From: Palsa-1150 sp964531095
Lineage (GTDB): Bacteria > Myxococcota_A > Polyangia > Polyangiales > Polyangiaceae
NCBI GenBank assembly: GCA_964531095.1
Contig: CAZHED010000004.1
Span: 1-64,000, forward strand
Reading direction: 5' to 3'
DNA length: 64,000 nucleotides
The notes beneath the pieces were generated by a model. That model made no database searches and was not told where the DNA came from. It saw nothing but the letters and a program-made list of their open reading frames with translations. Both the position numbers and the translations under genes were made by a program. Positions within the stretch are counted from its first letter, which is position 1. The number at the start of each line of letters is the position of its first letter. Shown in pieces: positions 1 to 8,784 of the stretch.

Positions 1-1605
1 TCACGGCCAAAGCCTGTAGACGACCACCCCATCGGACGCGTCGTCCGCCCCCGCGATCCCGGCCACGAGAATGCGCCCGAGGTCGTCGAGCGCGACCGCC
101 TGGGCCGATCCGTTGACTTCGAGCGGCGCGCGTCCACCAGTGCCGAAGGCGGTGTCCAATGCGCCGGCCGCTGAGAACCGGACCGCGGAGAAACCCTGCC
201 CCGGAGTCTGGCCGACGACGACGACCGCGCCATCGTCTTGGAGCACCGCCCCGGACACGGACGAGTCACCTCCGAACGAGGCGACTGCCCAGCCGCCCGA
301 GCCGTACGTCGGGTCCACCTCGCCCGATTCCGTGAGCCGGACGACCGCGGTATCTTGGGAACCGGTGGGCCCGGTCACCGTACCGGCGGCGAGCACGCGG
401 TCACTCGGGTCCACGAGGACGACCGCCGCGCTGCCGGCGACGTCGCCCGCGGTCGCGACCCCGTTGTTCGCGAACGATGTGTCGATCGTACCACCGGGCG
501 CCAGGCGCACGATGCGGAACGTGGTCGACGTGACGGCAACGAGGACATCCCCGCTCGATTGGCCGGCGAGCCATAGCGCCGAGCTCTGCTCGGGGCCCAC
601 CGTTGCCACGCCATTGGAGCCGTACGTGGGGTCGTATTCACCGTGCTGGCCATATCGCACGACGACGGCACCCCTGGCGGCCACGCCGCTTGCCAGAAAG
701 AACGCGTTCGCGACCGGCAGCAATCCGTAGGCGATCGAATCGGCAGGCGAGTCGATGGGGGTCGTCACATAGGGGCCGCCCGCATCGCCGGTATTCTGGT
801 CCGCCAGGCCGCCCGGGCGGTAGCGCGCGATCATCAGGCTCTTCGTCCCCGCGGCTGTGGGCGTACCGAAACCGGCGAGGGTGGCGCCGCCGCCCGCGCG
901 AACGAACATGGCATTGCAGGAATCGGCGGATGACATCGCGCTATTTCCCAGCACAATTCCGGACGCGCCGAAGCTCTTGTCGAGCGTACCGTCCGCGGCC
1001 AGCTGAGCGAGCGCCACGGAGCTTTGCGCTTGATCCGTTCGGGCATGGCCGCAGATGACGATGGCCCCCGAGGGCGCAACGGCCAAACCGCCCGCCCCGA
1101 CCCCTTGACCACCCGTTCCCAGGGACAAGGGCACGCGCCCTGAGAAAGAGGGCGCTCCGAACGTGTAGTCCTCCGAACCCGATGGGTCTTGGATGACGAG
1201 CGAGAGGGTCAGCTGCTCGTTGGAAACGCCGATCCCGTAAGAGCCCGCGAAGACCACGAGCGTGCCTTGACCGACCGGCGCCGAGCTGGACGCCCGAACG
1301 ACGAGGGTCGCGGCGGTCTCCGACGGTGCGAACGTGACCGGATCCACCGTGACGCCGCTCGGGGGAACCGCCTGAATCGCCACTTCACCGCCGAACCCAC
1401 CGACCCGCTGGACGGTGACGTCGACCTTCGCGCTCTGCCCCCGCACGACGCGGACCCGCGTCTGCGCGATCGAAAGCTTGAATCCAGGTTCGACGAGAGC
1501 CGCGTCGCTCGGTTCCTTCTGCTCGATGCCGAGGATGCGATTGCATCCGGCGGCGGTCGCGGCGCATGCGACCATCGCGCCCGCGATCCGCCACCCGCGA
1601 GTCAC
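1..1605 (-). CDS. Lipoprotein with delta-60-type beta-propeller repeats
   Basis: This 534-residue protein starts at a GTG that overlaps the stop of the upstream gene by 4 bp (GTGA), which suggests coupled translation. A short hydrophobic leader ends in a lipobox with the acceptor Cys near residue 21 (TAAGC), so it is probably a lipid-anchored envelope protein. Residues about 45-130 look like an Ig-like beta domain. The rest holds about six copies of a roughly 50-residue repeat with signatures such as GTLDKSFG, GEYDPTYG, GTIDTSFA, GEVDPTYG and GALDTAFG. These are typical of delta-60 repeats, which fold as a beta-propeller. It is the last gene of an operon behind a Ser/Thr kinase and a PEGA-like protein. 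Its ligand is unknown. A longer ATG-initiated frame reaching 1815 is less likely, because it would overlap the neighbour and bury the signal peptide. Confidence 0.8.
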   Translation of the reverse strand: MTRGWRIAGAMVACAATAAGCNRILGIEQKEPSDAALVEPGFKLSIAQTRVRVVRGQSAKVDVTVQRVGGFGGEVAIQAVPPSGVTVDPVTFAPSETAATLVVRASSSAPVGQGTLVVFAGSYGIGVSNEQLTLSLVIQDPSGSEDYTFGAPSFSGRVPLSLGTGGQGVGAGGLAVAPSGAIVICGHARTDQAQSSVALAQLAADGTLDKSFGASGIVLGNSAMSSADSCNAMFVRAGGGATLAGFGTPTAAGTKSLMIARYRPGGLADQNTGDAGGPYVTTPIDSPADSIAYGLLPVANAFFLASGVAARGAVVVRYGQHGEYDPTYGSNGVATVGPEQSSALWLAGQSSGDVLVAVTSTTFRIVRLAPGGTIDTSFANNGVATAGDVAGSAAVVLVDPSDRVLAAGTVTGPTGSQDTAVVRLTESGEVDPTYGSGGWAVASFGGDSSVSGAVLQDDGAVVVVGQTPGQGFSAVRFSAAGALDTAFGTGGRAPLEVNGSAQAVALDDLGRILVAGIAGADDASDGVVVYRLWP

Positions 1606-2501
1606 CAGGTCCCCCGCACGGAGAAGGCCGTGCCCGAAACCGCGACGGCGATGCTGGAACGACCCGACGAAGATCGGGCGGTGAGCCAAAGCGCCGCCGC
1701 GGCCCCGACGCCGGCGGCGCCAGAAACGACGAGGACCGTTGCAGCGTCGCCCCACCTCAGCGCCTCGCGGTTCATAGTCAATGCTTCCGGGCTCGGGCAT
1801 CTCGTGCCCGGGCACAAGGCGTCCGAGTCGTCGCTCTTTGACCTGGCGACGAGCGCCAGCGCGCCCCCTGCCCCGAGAGCGGCCACGCCGGCAGCTCCGA
1901 CGATGAGCGCACCCATCCGCTGCCCTCCGATTCCCTCTGGAGGAGCGCGGGCGGGCAAGACCCGAGGGGGTGGCCGAGCCCCTGGGACCTGGTTGGCCTC
2001 GCGCGACTCTAGCCCCTTGAGAACGATGCTCTCACGCCGGTTCTTCTCGCCCTCCCGGACCACGACCTGCTGGACGACCTGGGGCCTTCCTGTCGCCGTG
2101 AAAGTGAACGTGTGGGCACCCGGATCGGCCGCCAGCGCCACCCCGTCGAGCCGATCGGCGAACGGGTGGCCGTCGACGACGACCTGCACGTCGGTGAGGT
2201 CATGGCCGTCTGCGTCTTTGACGTCGAAAACGATCGTCGGCTGGGCGCGGTCGAGGTCATCGAGAAGCTGGGTGCAGTCGTCGCGCACAAGGCCAGGGCA
2301 GCTCGCGTCGGCACAAATCTTGAGTTGTTCGCGCGCCTCGCCGAGCTTGCCGTCGTGGCGTAACCCTTGGGCGCGTGTGTTCGCATCCACGCACCGGTCG
2401 ACCGAGCTATCCGAGCTATCGGCGGATGCGCGAGCCGGGACGAGAACGAGCACCGCGAATAGGCATGCCGCGAGAGGGCGATGAATCGCCGAATGGATCA
2501 A
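1602..2501 (-). CDS. Exported PEGA-like protein with two C-terminal membrane segments
   Basis: This 299-residue protein has an N-terminal signal sequence (ACLFAVLVLVPARASA) and a Cys-containing helical region. A PEGA-like beta domain follows at about residues 95-160, with the pattern VVVDGHPF...LDGVALAADPGAHTF. Two hydrophobic segments near the C-terminus flank a Cys-containing loop (CPGTRCPSPE). I prefer the TTG start at 2501 because a perfect AGGAGG lies 4 nt upstream. An ATG at 2525 would add eight residues and overlap the kinase gene. PEGA domains are common in envelope proteins and next to Ser/Thr kinases in Myxococcota. The position between kinase and lipoprotein suggests a shared role in envelope sensing, which is inference. 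Confidence 0.75.
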   Translation of the reverse strand: MIHSAIHRPLAACLFAVLVLVPARASADSSDSSVDRCVDANTRAQGLRHDGKLGEAREQLKICADASCPGLVRDDCTQLLDDLDRAQPTIVFDVKDADGHDLTDVQVVVDGHPFADRLDGVALAADPGAHTFTFTATGRPQVVQQVVVREGEKNRRESIVLKGLESREANQVPGARPPPRVLPARAPPEGIGGQRMGALIVGAAGVAALGAGGALALVARSKSDDSDALCPGTRCPSPEALTMNREALRWGDAATVLVVSGAAGVGAAAALWLTARSSSGRSSIAVAVSGTAFSVRGTW

Positions 2502-2505
2502 CTCT

Positions 2506-2511
2506 CCTCCT
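2506..2511 (-). promoter_or_regulatory. Strong Shine-Dalgarno that decides a TTG start
   Basis: AGGAGG lies directly over the kinase stop codon and 4 nt before a TTG at 2501. It supports the TTG as the start of the PEGA-like gene and indicates reinitiation right after kinase translation ends. Confidence 0.6.
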
Positions 2512-4096
2512 AGTTGTGGAGACATTCTTTCTTGAACACGCGATTCCATTGGGCATCGTAGTAGAAGGGCGGCTTGCAATTGGGGATGCTCGCCGCGTCT
2601 TCGGCGGCTGCGGGCTGTGCAGAGCGCGCGTCCGGGGCCGCGGCGGCGGACGTCGCAGACGAGCGGGGTCGCGGCGGCTCGGGTCCCTTGATCGGCGGAA
2701 GGCCTTTCGAAGACAAGGACGATGAGGCGGCTTCGACCCTCGGTTGGGACTCGCTGACAGCTGGAACCGGGCTCGCTGGAGGACGCGGTGCGTCGCTTGC
2801 CGCGGGCGGGTTTGCCAGCCGACCGGTTTCCGTCGCACTGGCGATCGGCACGACTTCGTCGCGAGCCGACCCGGCGCCCGGATGGGTCGCGCTCGTTCGA
2901 GGGGCGACGAAGACGACGGTGATCGCGAGCGACAGTCCAAACACCGCGAGGGCCGCAATCACCCCGAACCGAACGCGCGGAGCGGGTGAGCGCGCCGGGC
3001 TGCCATCGCGCGACACCGGCCTGGATGTCTCGATGACCGCTTTCGCCACAGCCTCGGGGAGAGTCGGCTCCTGGGGTCCATCGTGCATGCGCTCGCGCGG
3101 CGAGACTGCCGGCTTTTGCCCACGGACCACGGAATTGGCGAGCGCGGGAGAGGCTGCGCCGGCGGAAGCGACCAGCGAGGCGAGAGAGGCGGGCGAGGGA
3201 GGGTCTTCGAAGGCGACGCGCGACGCTTGCGCGAGGGCCTCGCGCATCTCGCCGGCCGACTCCCACCGAAGGTCGCGATCGAACAGCAGCGCCCGATCGA
3301 TGACCTCCACGATGACGCGCGGCGCGTCGGGCACGACGACCGCGAGCGATCGCGCCGATTGGGTCAAGAGACGGACCAGCACTCGCTGACCGGAGTCGCC
3401 CTCGTGAACCGTCGCGCCGCTCGCCAGCGCGAAGAGCGACGCACCAACCGCCCAAATGTCGACGCGCGCGTCGACCTCGCCGGCGCCGCCCAGGGCCTGC
3501 TCGGGCGCCATGAAGGCCGGGGTGCCGAGAAACATGCCCCCGCCCGTCGTGTGAACCGCGCTCGTCATCGATTCGCGTACACGTGCGATGCCGAAGTCGA
3601 GCGCTTTGACCGCGCCGTCGCGAAGGACAAATAGGTTCGCTGGCTTGATGTCGCGGTGGACGATGCCGCGGGCATGCGCCGCTTCGAGCACGTCCAGCAC
3701 CTGCAGCCCGATGGCGCAGCAGGCGTCTAGGGGCAGCCGTCCACCGAAAGCCGAAGCCAGCCTGTCGCAGGCCATTCCGTCCAGAAGCTCGAGGACCAGA
3801 AACGCGACTCCATCGTCGGTCTCGTCGTCATCGACGACGCGCACGGCCCCGGGGTGTTTGACGGAGTTGGCGGCATACCCCTCGCGAAGAAAGCGGCGCC
3901 GGATCGATTCGTTGGTCGAGTGCTCGGGAAGCAGCATCTTGACCGCGTACTCGGCCCGGTTGCGATGCGTCGCTCGGTAGACCACCGCCATCCCACCCAC
4001 CCCGATGACGGCGTCCAGATGATATTTCCCGCGCAGGACCGTGCCGACCCGCTTCTGCGCGAGGTCGGAGAAACGCTCGTGCTTCTCCGGGTCCAT
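2510..4096 (-). CDS. Transmembrane Ser/Thr protein kinase
   Basis: This 528-residue Hanks-type kinase has a glycine loop GVGGMAVVY (32-40), the catalytic lysine in AVK (K53), the catalytic loop HRDIKPAN (148-155), DFG (167-169) and an APE-type motif (APEQ, about 197-200). All essential residues are present, so it should be active. After the kinase domain comes a Ser/Pro-rich juxtamembrane stretch, one transmembrane helix near residues 370-395, and a Pro/Ser/Ala-rich outer segment ending in a short Cys-containing tail. No PASTA or other known sensor domain is visible. It is the first gene of a three-gene operon. The gene upstream, 128 bp away on the same strand, encodes an FHA protein. FHA domains bind phosphothreonine, so a functional link is possible but unproven. 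Confidence 0.92.
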   Translation of the reverse strand: MDPEKHERFSDLAQKRVGTVLRGKYHLDAVIGVGGMAVVYRATHRNRAEYAVKMLLPEHSTNESIRRRFLREGYAANSVKHPGAVRVVDDDETDDGVAFLVLELLDGMACDRLASAFGGRLPLDACCAIGLQVLDVLEAAHARGIVHRDIKPANLFVLRDGAVKALDFGIARVRESMTSAVHTTGGGMFLGTPAFMAPEQALGGAGEVDARVDIWAVGASLFALASGATVHEGDSGQRVLVRLLTQSARSLAVVVPDAPRVIVEVIDRALLFDRDLRWESAGEMREALAQASRVAFEDPPSPASLASLVASAGAASPALANSVVRGQKPAVSPRERMHDGPQEPTLPEAVAKAVIETSRPVSRDGSPARSPAPRVRFGVIAALAVFGLSLAITVVFVAPRTSATHPGAGSARDEVVPIASATETGRLANPPAASDAPRPPASPVPAVSESQPRVEAASSSLSSKGLPPIKGPEPPRPRSSATSAAAAPDARSAQPAAAEDAASIPNCKPPFYYDAQWNRVFKKECLHN

Positions 4097-4224
4097 GCTG
4101 GACGCATCCTACTCGCAGTGCTCGGGGCCTCAAGGGTCGCCGCGTGGTCTAATCCATGATCCGAGCAAACGCGATTGCAGCCGATTGCGCCGCCTTTCGG
4201 ACCAACCACAACGACGAAGGCGGC

Positions 4225-5592
4225 TCACGACGTTCCCTCTCCCGGCGCCGGCTTGAAGCGCCCGGCAGCGACCCGGTGGCGTTCGAGCCAGCGGCGGACC
4301 TTGTTCCGGTGCACGCCGAGACGACGGGCCGCGCTCACGACATTCCCCCCTTCGGCGGCTAGAGCGGCCGCGAATTCGTCATCGGGAAACCACGGCGGGC
4401 TCGGAGACACCTCCGAACGCGGGATCGGCTTGCCCGCTCCGGGGCTGAGGTCATCGGCCGTCAAGAGGCTCGAGCCGAGAGCGATGGCGGCCGCCGCCGC
4501 ACGCCGCACCTCAGCACGGAGCTCCCGCACGTTTCCCGGCCAAGCGCGCCGGGCACACGCCTCGACAAACGGCGCTGTCGCCCTCAGCTTTTGCTCCTGG
4601 CCGCACTCATCGAGGATCTGTTGAACGTGCCAGGGCACTTCTTCGATCCGCTCTCGCAGGGGGGGAATGCGGACTTCGGCTTGAGCCACGCGGAAGTAGA
4701 GGTCCTCTCGAAAGCGTCCGGCGCCGACCTCGTTACGCAGATCACGCCAGGTCGCCGCGCACACGCGGACGTCCACCGGCTCGTAGGTTGTCGCTCCCAG
4801 GCGCAGCACCTCATGGGCTTCGAGCATGCGGAGCAACTTGCCCTGCACCTCGGGCATCAGTTCGGCGATCTCGTCCAAGAACAGGGTGCCGCCGTCGGCG
4901 GCGTGAACATAGCCACGCGCGTCTGTGGCCCCAGAAAAGGCTCCTCGCCGTGAACCAAAGAGCAGCCGTTCGGCCAGCTCCTTGGGAATCGTGGCGCAGT
5001 TCACGGCGGCAAGCGGCGCGCCCGGCTTCTGCCCGAATGCGTGGAAGGTCTTCGCTGCGATCTCCTTGCCGCTGCCCGTCTCGCCCGTGATGAGTAGGCA
5101 TTTGACCATGCGTACTCCGCCTGCCAGCGCAATCGATTGCAGCGCCGCGCGCAGCGCGGGGCCGCCCACGACCCCGTCGCGAACGCCTAGGTCGTGCTCC
5201 TTGAATGGGAGGATGTCGACCGCCGTGATCAGCAGCGCCCCTCCCACGCGGACGATGCTCCCCGGAGGGAGGCGCGTCTCGCCGGCGATGGGGCGGGCGT
5301 TTACGAAGGTGCCGTTGCGGCTTCCGAGGTCGGTGACTTTCCACGCGGCGCCGTCGACGCAGATCCGCACGTGTGCCCTCGAAATCGAGGGATCGAGGGA
5401 ATCGCCGTCACCGAGCTCGATACGCCCGAGCTCGACGGCGCCGGCATCGAGCGGAAAAACCCGCCGAGCGGGCCGGTGGTTGGCAAACACGAGGACCAGG
5501 CCTGGAACGGGCGAGACGGCCGGACGGGCGCCGGGATCAACCTCCGATCGGGTCGTGGTCAGGGCAGGCTTGGAGTCGCCGTTGCGGGGCAT
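4225..5592 (-). CDS. FHA-domain sigma-54-dependent transcriptional activator
   Basis: This is an enhancer-binding protein of about 455 residues. An N-terminal FHA domain carries GRIELGDGDSL, SISRAH and SRNGTFVN. The AAA+ sigma-54 interaction domain follows, with Walker A GETGSGKE, Walker B GGTLFLDEIAE and the arginine-containing FREDLYFR and WPGNVREL motifs. A C-terminal Fis-type helix-turn-helix (NVVSAARRLGVHRNKVRRWL) ends the protein. The sigma-54 contact loop reads GAFSGA rather than the consensus GAFTGA. There is no response-regulator receiver, so the input is probably a phosphothreonine peptide bound by the FHA domain. Activators of this type are abundant in myxobacteria. The start is uncertain: I chose the ATG at 5592, while an ATG at 5640 is also in frame. 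It probably activates sigma-54 promoters outside this window. Confidence 0.9.
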   Translation of the reverse strand: MPRNGDSKPALTTTRSEVDPGARPAVSPVPGLVLVFANHRPARRVFPLDAGAVELGRIELGDGDSLDPSISRAHVRICVDGAAWKVTDLGSRNGTFVNARPIAGETRLPPGSIVRVGGALLITAVDILPFKEHDLGVRDGVVGGPALRAALQSIALAGGVRMVKCLLITGETGSGKEIAAKTFHAFGQKPGAPLAAVNCATIPKELAERLLFGSRRGAFSGATDARGYVHAADGGTLFLDEIAELMPEVQGKLLRMLEAHEVLRLGATTYEPVDVRVCAATWRDLRNEVGAGRFREDLYFRVAQAEVRIPPLRERIEEVPWHVQQILDECGQEQKLRATAPFVEACARRAWPGNVRELRAEVRRAAAAAIALGSSLLTADDLSPGAGKPIPRSEVSPSPPWFPDDEFAAALAAEGGNVVSAARRLGVHRNKVRRWLERHRVAAGRFKPAPGEGTS

Positions 5593-5646
5593 GCTCGCGC
5601 AGCATAAACCGCGACGCATCCCGTGGGACATCGGATCCATCCCGCG

Positions 5647-7575
5647 CTATTGCATGTGAACCTGAAGATCGATGCCGTGCACGCCGTCGGGCCCGAACCC
5701 GAGCAGGCCCGCCACGCCATCGCCGTCCCAGTCGGCGGTGGTCAGCAAAAATTCGGCGGGCGGCAGCAAGCTGGTGTCGGTGGAGCCCTTGAACGTGTTC
5801 CACCAGCCCCACTGTTGCGGCGCCTTGAAGCCCACGCATCGAGCCGGGAGCACGACCGCCGCGGCCGTGCTGAGAAGGGCGCTGTTCGGGCACGTCGGGT
5901 CGAAGGTGGACACGAACACGCCGCCGTCTTTGCGATAGCCGACGATATCGGGCCGGTGGTCGCCGTTTACGTCGGCGAGGACACGCGTGGCGGCGAACGT
6001 CGGGTCGTCGCCCTGCCAACCCGTCCCGTAGCCGAAGTCAGCCACGAGGAACTGTGCGGGACCGAAGCCCACGGTCCCTTGAGGGTCGACCGTCCCCCGC
6101 GAAAGGTACACACCGGCGTAGCCAAACGCCACGATGTCCGCGAGGCCGTCCCCGTCGATGTCCCGAACGAACCGGGGATGCTGGTCTACGCGCCAGCCGC
6201 CGTCCACGTAACCGAAGCCGGCGAGGACGAACTGGGCGGGCGAGAAGCCGGTGCCGGTGGACAGCGATAGGTAGACGCCAGCATCCCCGAAGCCCACGAC
6301 GTCTGCCATGCCGTCGCCGTTCACGTCGACGAGAAAGCGGGGGTGCCTGTCCACGCGCCAGCCGGAGTCGTAGCCGAAACCGTCCGTCCAGAGCTGGGGC
6401 GCCGTAAATCCGGTGCCGGTCGACAGCGACACATACACCCCCGCGTAGCCGAAGCCGACGATGTCCGCCTTGCCGTCGCCGTTGACGTCCCCGAGCATCC
6501 GCGGGTGCTGGTCGACGCGCCAGCCCGTGTTGTACACGAAGTCCGCGAGGGGGAAGGTCGGGGACGCAAAGCCGTTGAACACTCCGGTGTTGACCAGCCG
6601 CCCTCCGCGCGTCCGAGTCTGGAGAGTCGTCGCCAGCGAGACCATGACGTAGTCGTTGCCAAACCCCACGATGTCGAGCTTTCCGTCGCCGTTGACGTCT
6701 GCGAGCATCCGCGGATTCGCGTCGACGCGCCAGCCTCCCGCCACGTACCCGAAGTCGGCAACCATGAGCTCTGGCGCCGCGAAGCCCGTCGGGGTCGACA
6801 AGGACAGGTAGACCCCCGCGTCCCCGAATCCGACGATGTCGTCGCGCTTGTCCCCGTTGACGTCGGCCACGATGCGCGGGTGCATGTCCGCGCGCCAGCC
6901 TCCCGCGTCGAATCCGAAATCAGCGAGCTTGAGCGTGGGGTAGGCCAGTCGCACGCCGGCGATGTCACCGGCGCTCAAGTCTTGGGCGAACCCCGAGCAA
7001 TAGCTCATCACCGAATCATTGTCGTTCGTGGGCGTGTAGTACGTGCCCCCGGCGATCGCGGTTTCGCCCTGGGCCAGGTGCGTGCAATGGATCGGGTTAC
7101 CCGCGCTGTTCCAATTGTCCGGACGCTCCTGTTCGTGCAGAAAGCCGAGGGCGTGCCCGAACTCGTGAATCACCTCGTATCGAAATTGGGGGCCCGAAGT
7201 ATCGGGGGTGAGGGTGACGGAGACAGCGCCGAATCCCTTGGGGTCGGTGTATCCGTTCGAACCAATCAAGAACCCCACGGAAACTTGGTTGCCCGCGCCG
7301 CTGCAAACACCAAAACCCGTAAAAACAATGGCCGCCTGCTTCTCCCAGGTTTCCTCCAAAATCGCCTTGACCAGAGGCTCCGCCTGCGGGGAGAAGAGGC
7401 CACTGTGATCGAAGCAGACGGGAACGATCCCGTTCGGCCAAGGCTGGGCGACGCTGCCCAGGCCATAAAGGTGTTCGGTGAGCGTGCCCACGGGGTCGAC
7501 GTCCGAGACCTTTCCTCCGCACGCGGTGGCGGACATCGCCAAGAGTACGGCCCCACGGATGACAGTCGGATTCAT
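5647..7575 (-). CDS. Astacin-like zinc metalloprotease with FG-GAP/VCBS repeats, lipoprotein
   Basis: This 642-residue exported protein starts at an ATG behind a GAGGGAG ribosome site. Its leader ends in a lipobox with Cys near residue 19 (SATAC). The catalytic domain holds the metzincin zinc motif HEFGHALGFLHE (137-148) followed by RPD, and a Met-turn SVMSYC (188-193), as in M12A (astacin) peptidases. Residues about 210-600 carry about seven FG-GAP/VCBS-type repeats with the Asp-rich loop DVNGDGxxDIVGFG. These bind Ca2+ and build a beta-propeller in known examples. A short tail with one more DWDGDG loop follows. Probably a surface-anchored protease whose propeller binds substrate or matrix. 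Confidence 0.9.
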   Translation of the reverse strand: MNPTVIRGAVLLAMSATACGGKVSDVDPVGTLTEHLYGLGSVAQPWPNGIVPVCFDHSGLFSPQAEPLVKAILEETWEKQAAIVFTGFGVCSGAGNQVSVGFLIGSNGYTDPKGFGAVSVTLTPDTSGPQFRYEVIHEFGHALGFLHEQERPDNWNSAGNPIHCTHLAQGETAIAGGTYYTPTNDNDSVMSYCSGFAQDLSAGDIAGVRLAYPTLKLADFGFDAGGWRADMHPRIVADVNGDKRDDIVGFGDAGVYLSLSTPTGFAAPELMVADFGYVAGGWRVDANPRMLADVNGDGKLDIVGFGNDYVMVSLATTLQTRTRGGRLVNTGVFNGFASPTFPLADFVYNTGWRVDQHPRMLGDVNGDGKADIVGFGYAGVYVSLSTGTGFTAPQLWTDGFGYDSGWRVDRHPRFLVDVNGDGMADVVGFGDAGVYLSLSTGTGFSPAQFVLAGFGYVDGGWRVDQHPRFVRDIDGDGLADIVAFGYAGVYLSRGTVDPQGTVGFGPAQFLVADFGYGTGWQGDDPTFAATRVLADVNGDHRPDIVGYRKDGGVFVSTFDPTCPNSALLSTAAAVVLPARCVGFKAPQQWGWWNTFKGSTDTSLLPPAEFLLTTADWDGDGVAGLLGFGPDGVHGIDLQVHMQ

Positions 7576-7881
7576 TGGCTCTCCCTCGTTCTGACGAATC
7601 GCGTTCCGCCGGCGTAACCGCCGTTCCCCGCGACGCAGGTGCGTGACGAGGGGCGCGCGTGGCTTTCGCAATCAGCGTGCCGATGCGCGTCGCGCGTCGG
7701 AGGCCATTCCACGCGAGCGCGATTCCGACGGAGTTTGCGGCGGGGCCGATCGGACGCGGACGCCGGCGTGACCCGTCGGTACGAGCGAAGGCCGGCCACT
7801 GGCCGGCCGTTGGCCGCCGGACCGCTTATCGCGGGCGCTTTTCACTCGAATGGATAATCCGGCGTGGATCGCCGTCGCAGA
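7576..7881. other. Intergenic region upstream of the metalloprotease gene
   Basis: These 306 bp separate two minus-strand genes. The stretch contains a strong GC hairpin at 7790-7808, which is listed separately. The ribosome site of the protease lies just before 7575. No convincing promoter hexamers and no believable small gene were seen. Confidence 0.5.
7790..7808 (-). terminator. GC hairpin downstream of the Gly/Ser lipoprotein gene
   Basis: Two GGCCGGCC arms (7790-7797 and 7801-7808) enclose an ACT loop, a perfect 8-bp stem about 75 nt after the stop at 7882. There is no T-run, so intrinsic termination is uncertain. It could also be an mRNA 3'-end stabiliser. Confidence 0.4.
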
Positions 7882-8784
7882 TCAGAACGGACGGAACGGC
7901 GGGTTGCCGTTTTGCGGATCGCCCGCGTCGACCGGTGCCGGGGCACCGCCCGGGCAGACCTCGGTTACGCATTTGTCGCCCACGACCACGAAGTGGGCAC
8001 AGGCAAACCCGCCGCTACTGCAGGCCTCGCAGATCTGGGGGAGGGGACCCGTGCAGACGGGGGGCCCTGGAGTCGGATTGGGCTGCGCCGGACAGGGAAA
8101 GGTGAGTACGCACATGCCGTTTTCGAAGACGTAGACACCGGTCGTCGAGGAACCGTCCGGGCACTGTTTGGCCAACCTCGGAATCGGTAGCTTCGAGCAG
8201 TCCGTGGACGGTCCTCCGGAGCTCGAGCTGCCGCCGAAGCCCGAGCTGCTACCTCCCGTGCTCCCCGAGCTCGACCCTGCGCCGGAGCCCGAGCTGCTAC
8301 CAAAGCCCGGAGCGCCCCCAGAGCTCGAACTGCCCGTGTGGCCCGGACCGCTACCTGAGCTGGAGCTGCTGCCGGAGCTCGAGCCGCTGCCCGAGCTCGA
8401 GCCGCTGCCGGAGCCCGAGCCGCTGCCGGAGCCCGAGCCGCTGCCGGAGCCCGAGCCGCTGCCGGAGCCCGAGCCGCTGCCGAGACCCGGATTGCTACCC
8501 GAGCTCGAGGTGCTGGGTGAGCCAGAGCTACTTCCCGCGGCAGGGCCGGTTCCCGGAGGCGACGAGACACCGCTGTCGTCGGTGGAGCCGGCGGAACCCG
8601 AGCCGGCGGACGCGCCGGATACAACGCTGCCGCCGCTCGACCCGGAGGATCCGGTGGCACCCTGGGCGATGCCCGAGCCGCTATCCGGCTCTGGCCCTAG
8701 CGTCGAGAGTTGGGGAGTGGGCACTCCGGAGCAGCCAAACACGTTCACAGCTCCGGCCACCGCGAGCACGTATTGTAAGCGCAT
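7882..8784 (-). CDS. Lipoprotein with a long Gly/Ser linker and Cys-rich C-terminal domain
   Basis: This is a 300-residue protein. A hydrophobic leader ends in a lipobox (VNVFGC, Cys near residue 18). Residues about 30-185 are almost only Gly, Ser, Ala and Thr, with runs of alternating Ser-Gly encoded by exact 18-bp repeats. The last 105 residues form a compact domain with about ten cysteines, probably disulfide-bonded, with motifs such as CPDGSSTTGVYVFENGMC and CEACSSGGFACAHF. It is a member of the linker-type lipoproteins seen at 34981, 36337 and 60205. The C-terminal domain was not recognised. The ATG at 8784 is chosen because it directly precedes the signal peptide. Confidence 0.8.
   Translation of the reverse strand: MRLQYVLAVAGAVNVFGCSGVPTPQLSTLGPEPDSGSGIAQGATGSSGSSGGSVVSGASAGSGSAGSTDDSGVSSPPGTGPAAGSSSGSPSTSSSGSNPGLGSGSGSGSGSGSGSGSGSGSGSGSGSGSSSGSGSSSGSSSSSGSGPGHTGSSSSGGAPGFGSSSGSGAGSSSGSTGGSSSGFGGSSSSGGPSTDCSKLPIPRLAKQCPDGSSTTGVYVFENGMCVLTFPCPAQPNPTPGPPVCTGPLPQICEACSSGGFACAHFVVVGDKCVTEVCPGGAPAPVDAGDPQNGNPPFRPF
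8401..8482. repeat. 18-bp tandem repeat encoding Gly-Ser linker
   Basis: Four exact copies of GCCGCTGCCGGAGCCCGA run from 8401 to 8472, followed by a partial copy. On the minus strand they encode Ser-Gly dipeptides of the lipoprotein linker. The lack of synonymous differences points to recent expansion, and the linker length is probably polymorphic. Confidence 0.85.

Noticed and set aside
1189..2484. 431-codon plus-strand frame
   Set aside because: It is antisense to two well-supported minus-strand genes and encodes Arg/Pro-rich sequence without a domain, which is typical of high-GC shadow frames.
2551..2575. Third copy of the TAGAAG element
   Set aside because: GTAGAAGGGCGGC occurs within the coding end of the first kinase gene, but no paired right arm or shared interior follows. 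It is chance similarity.
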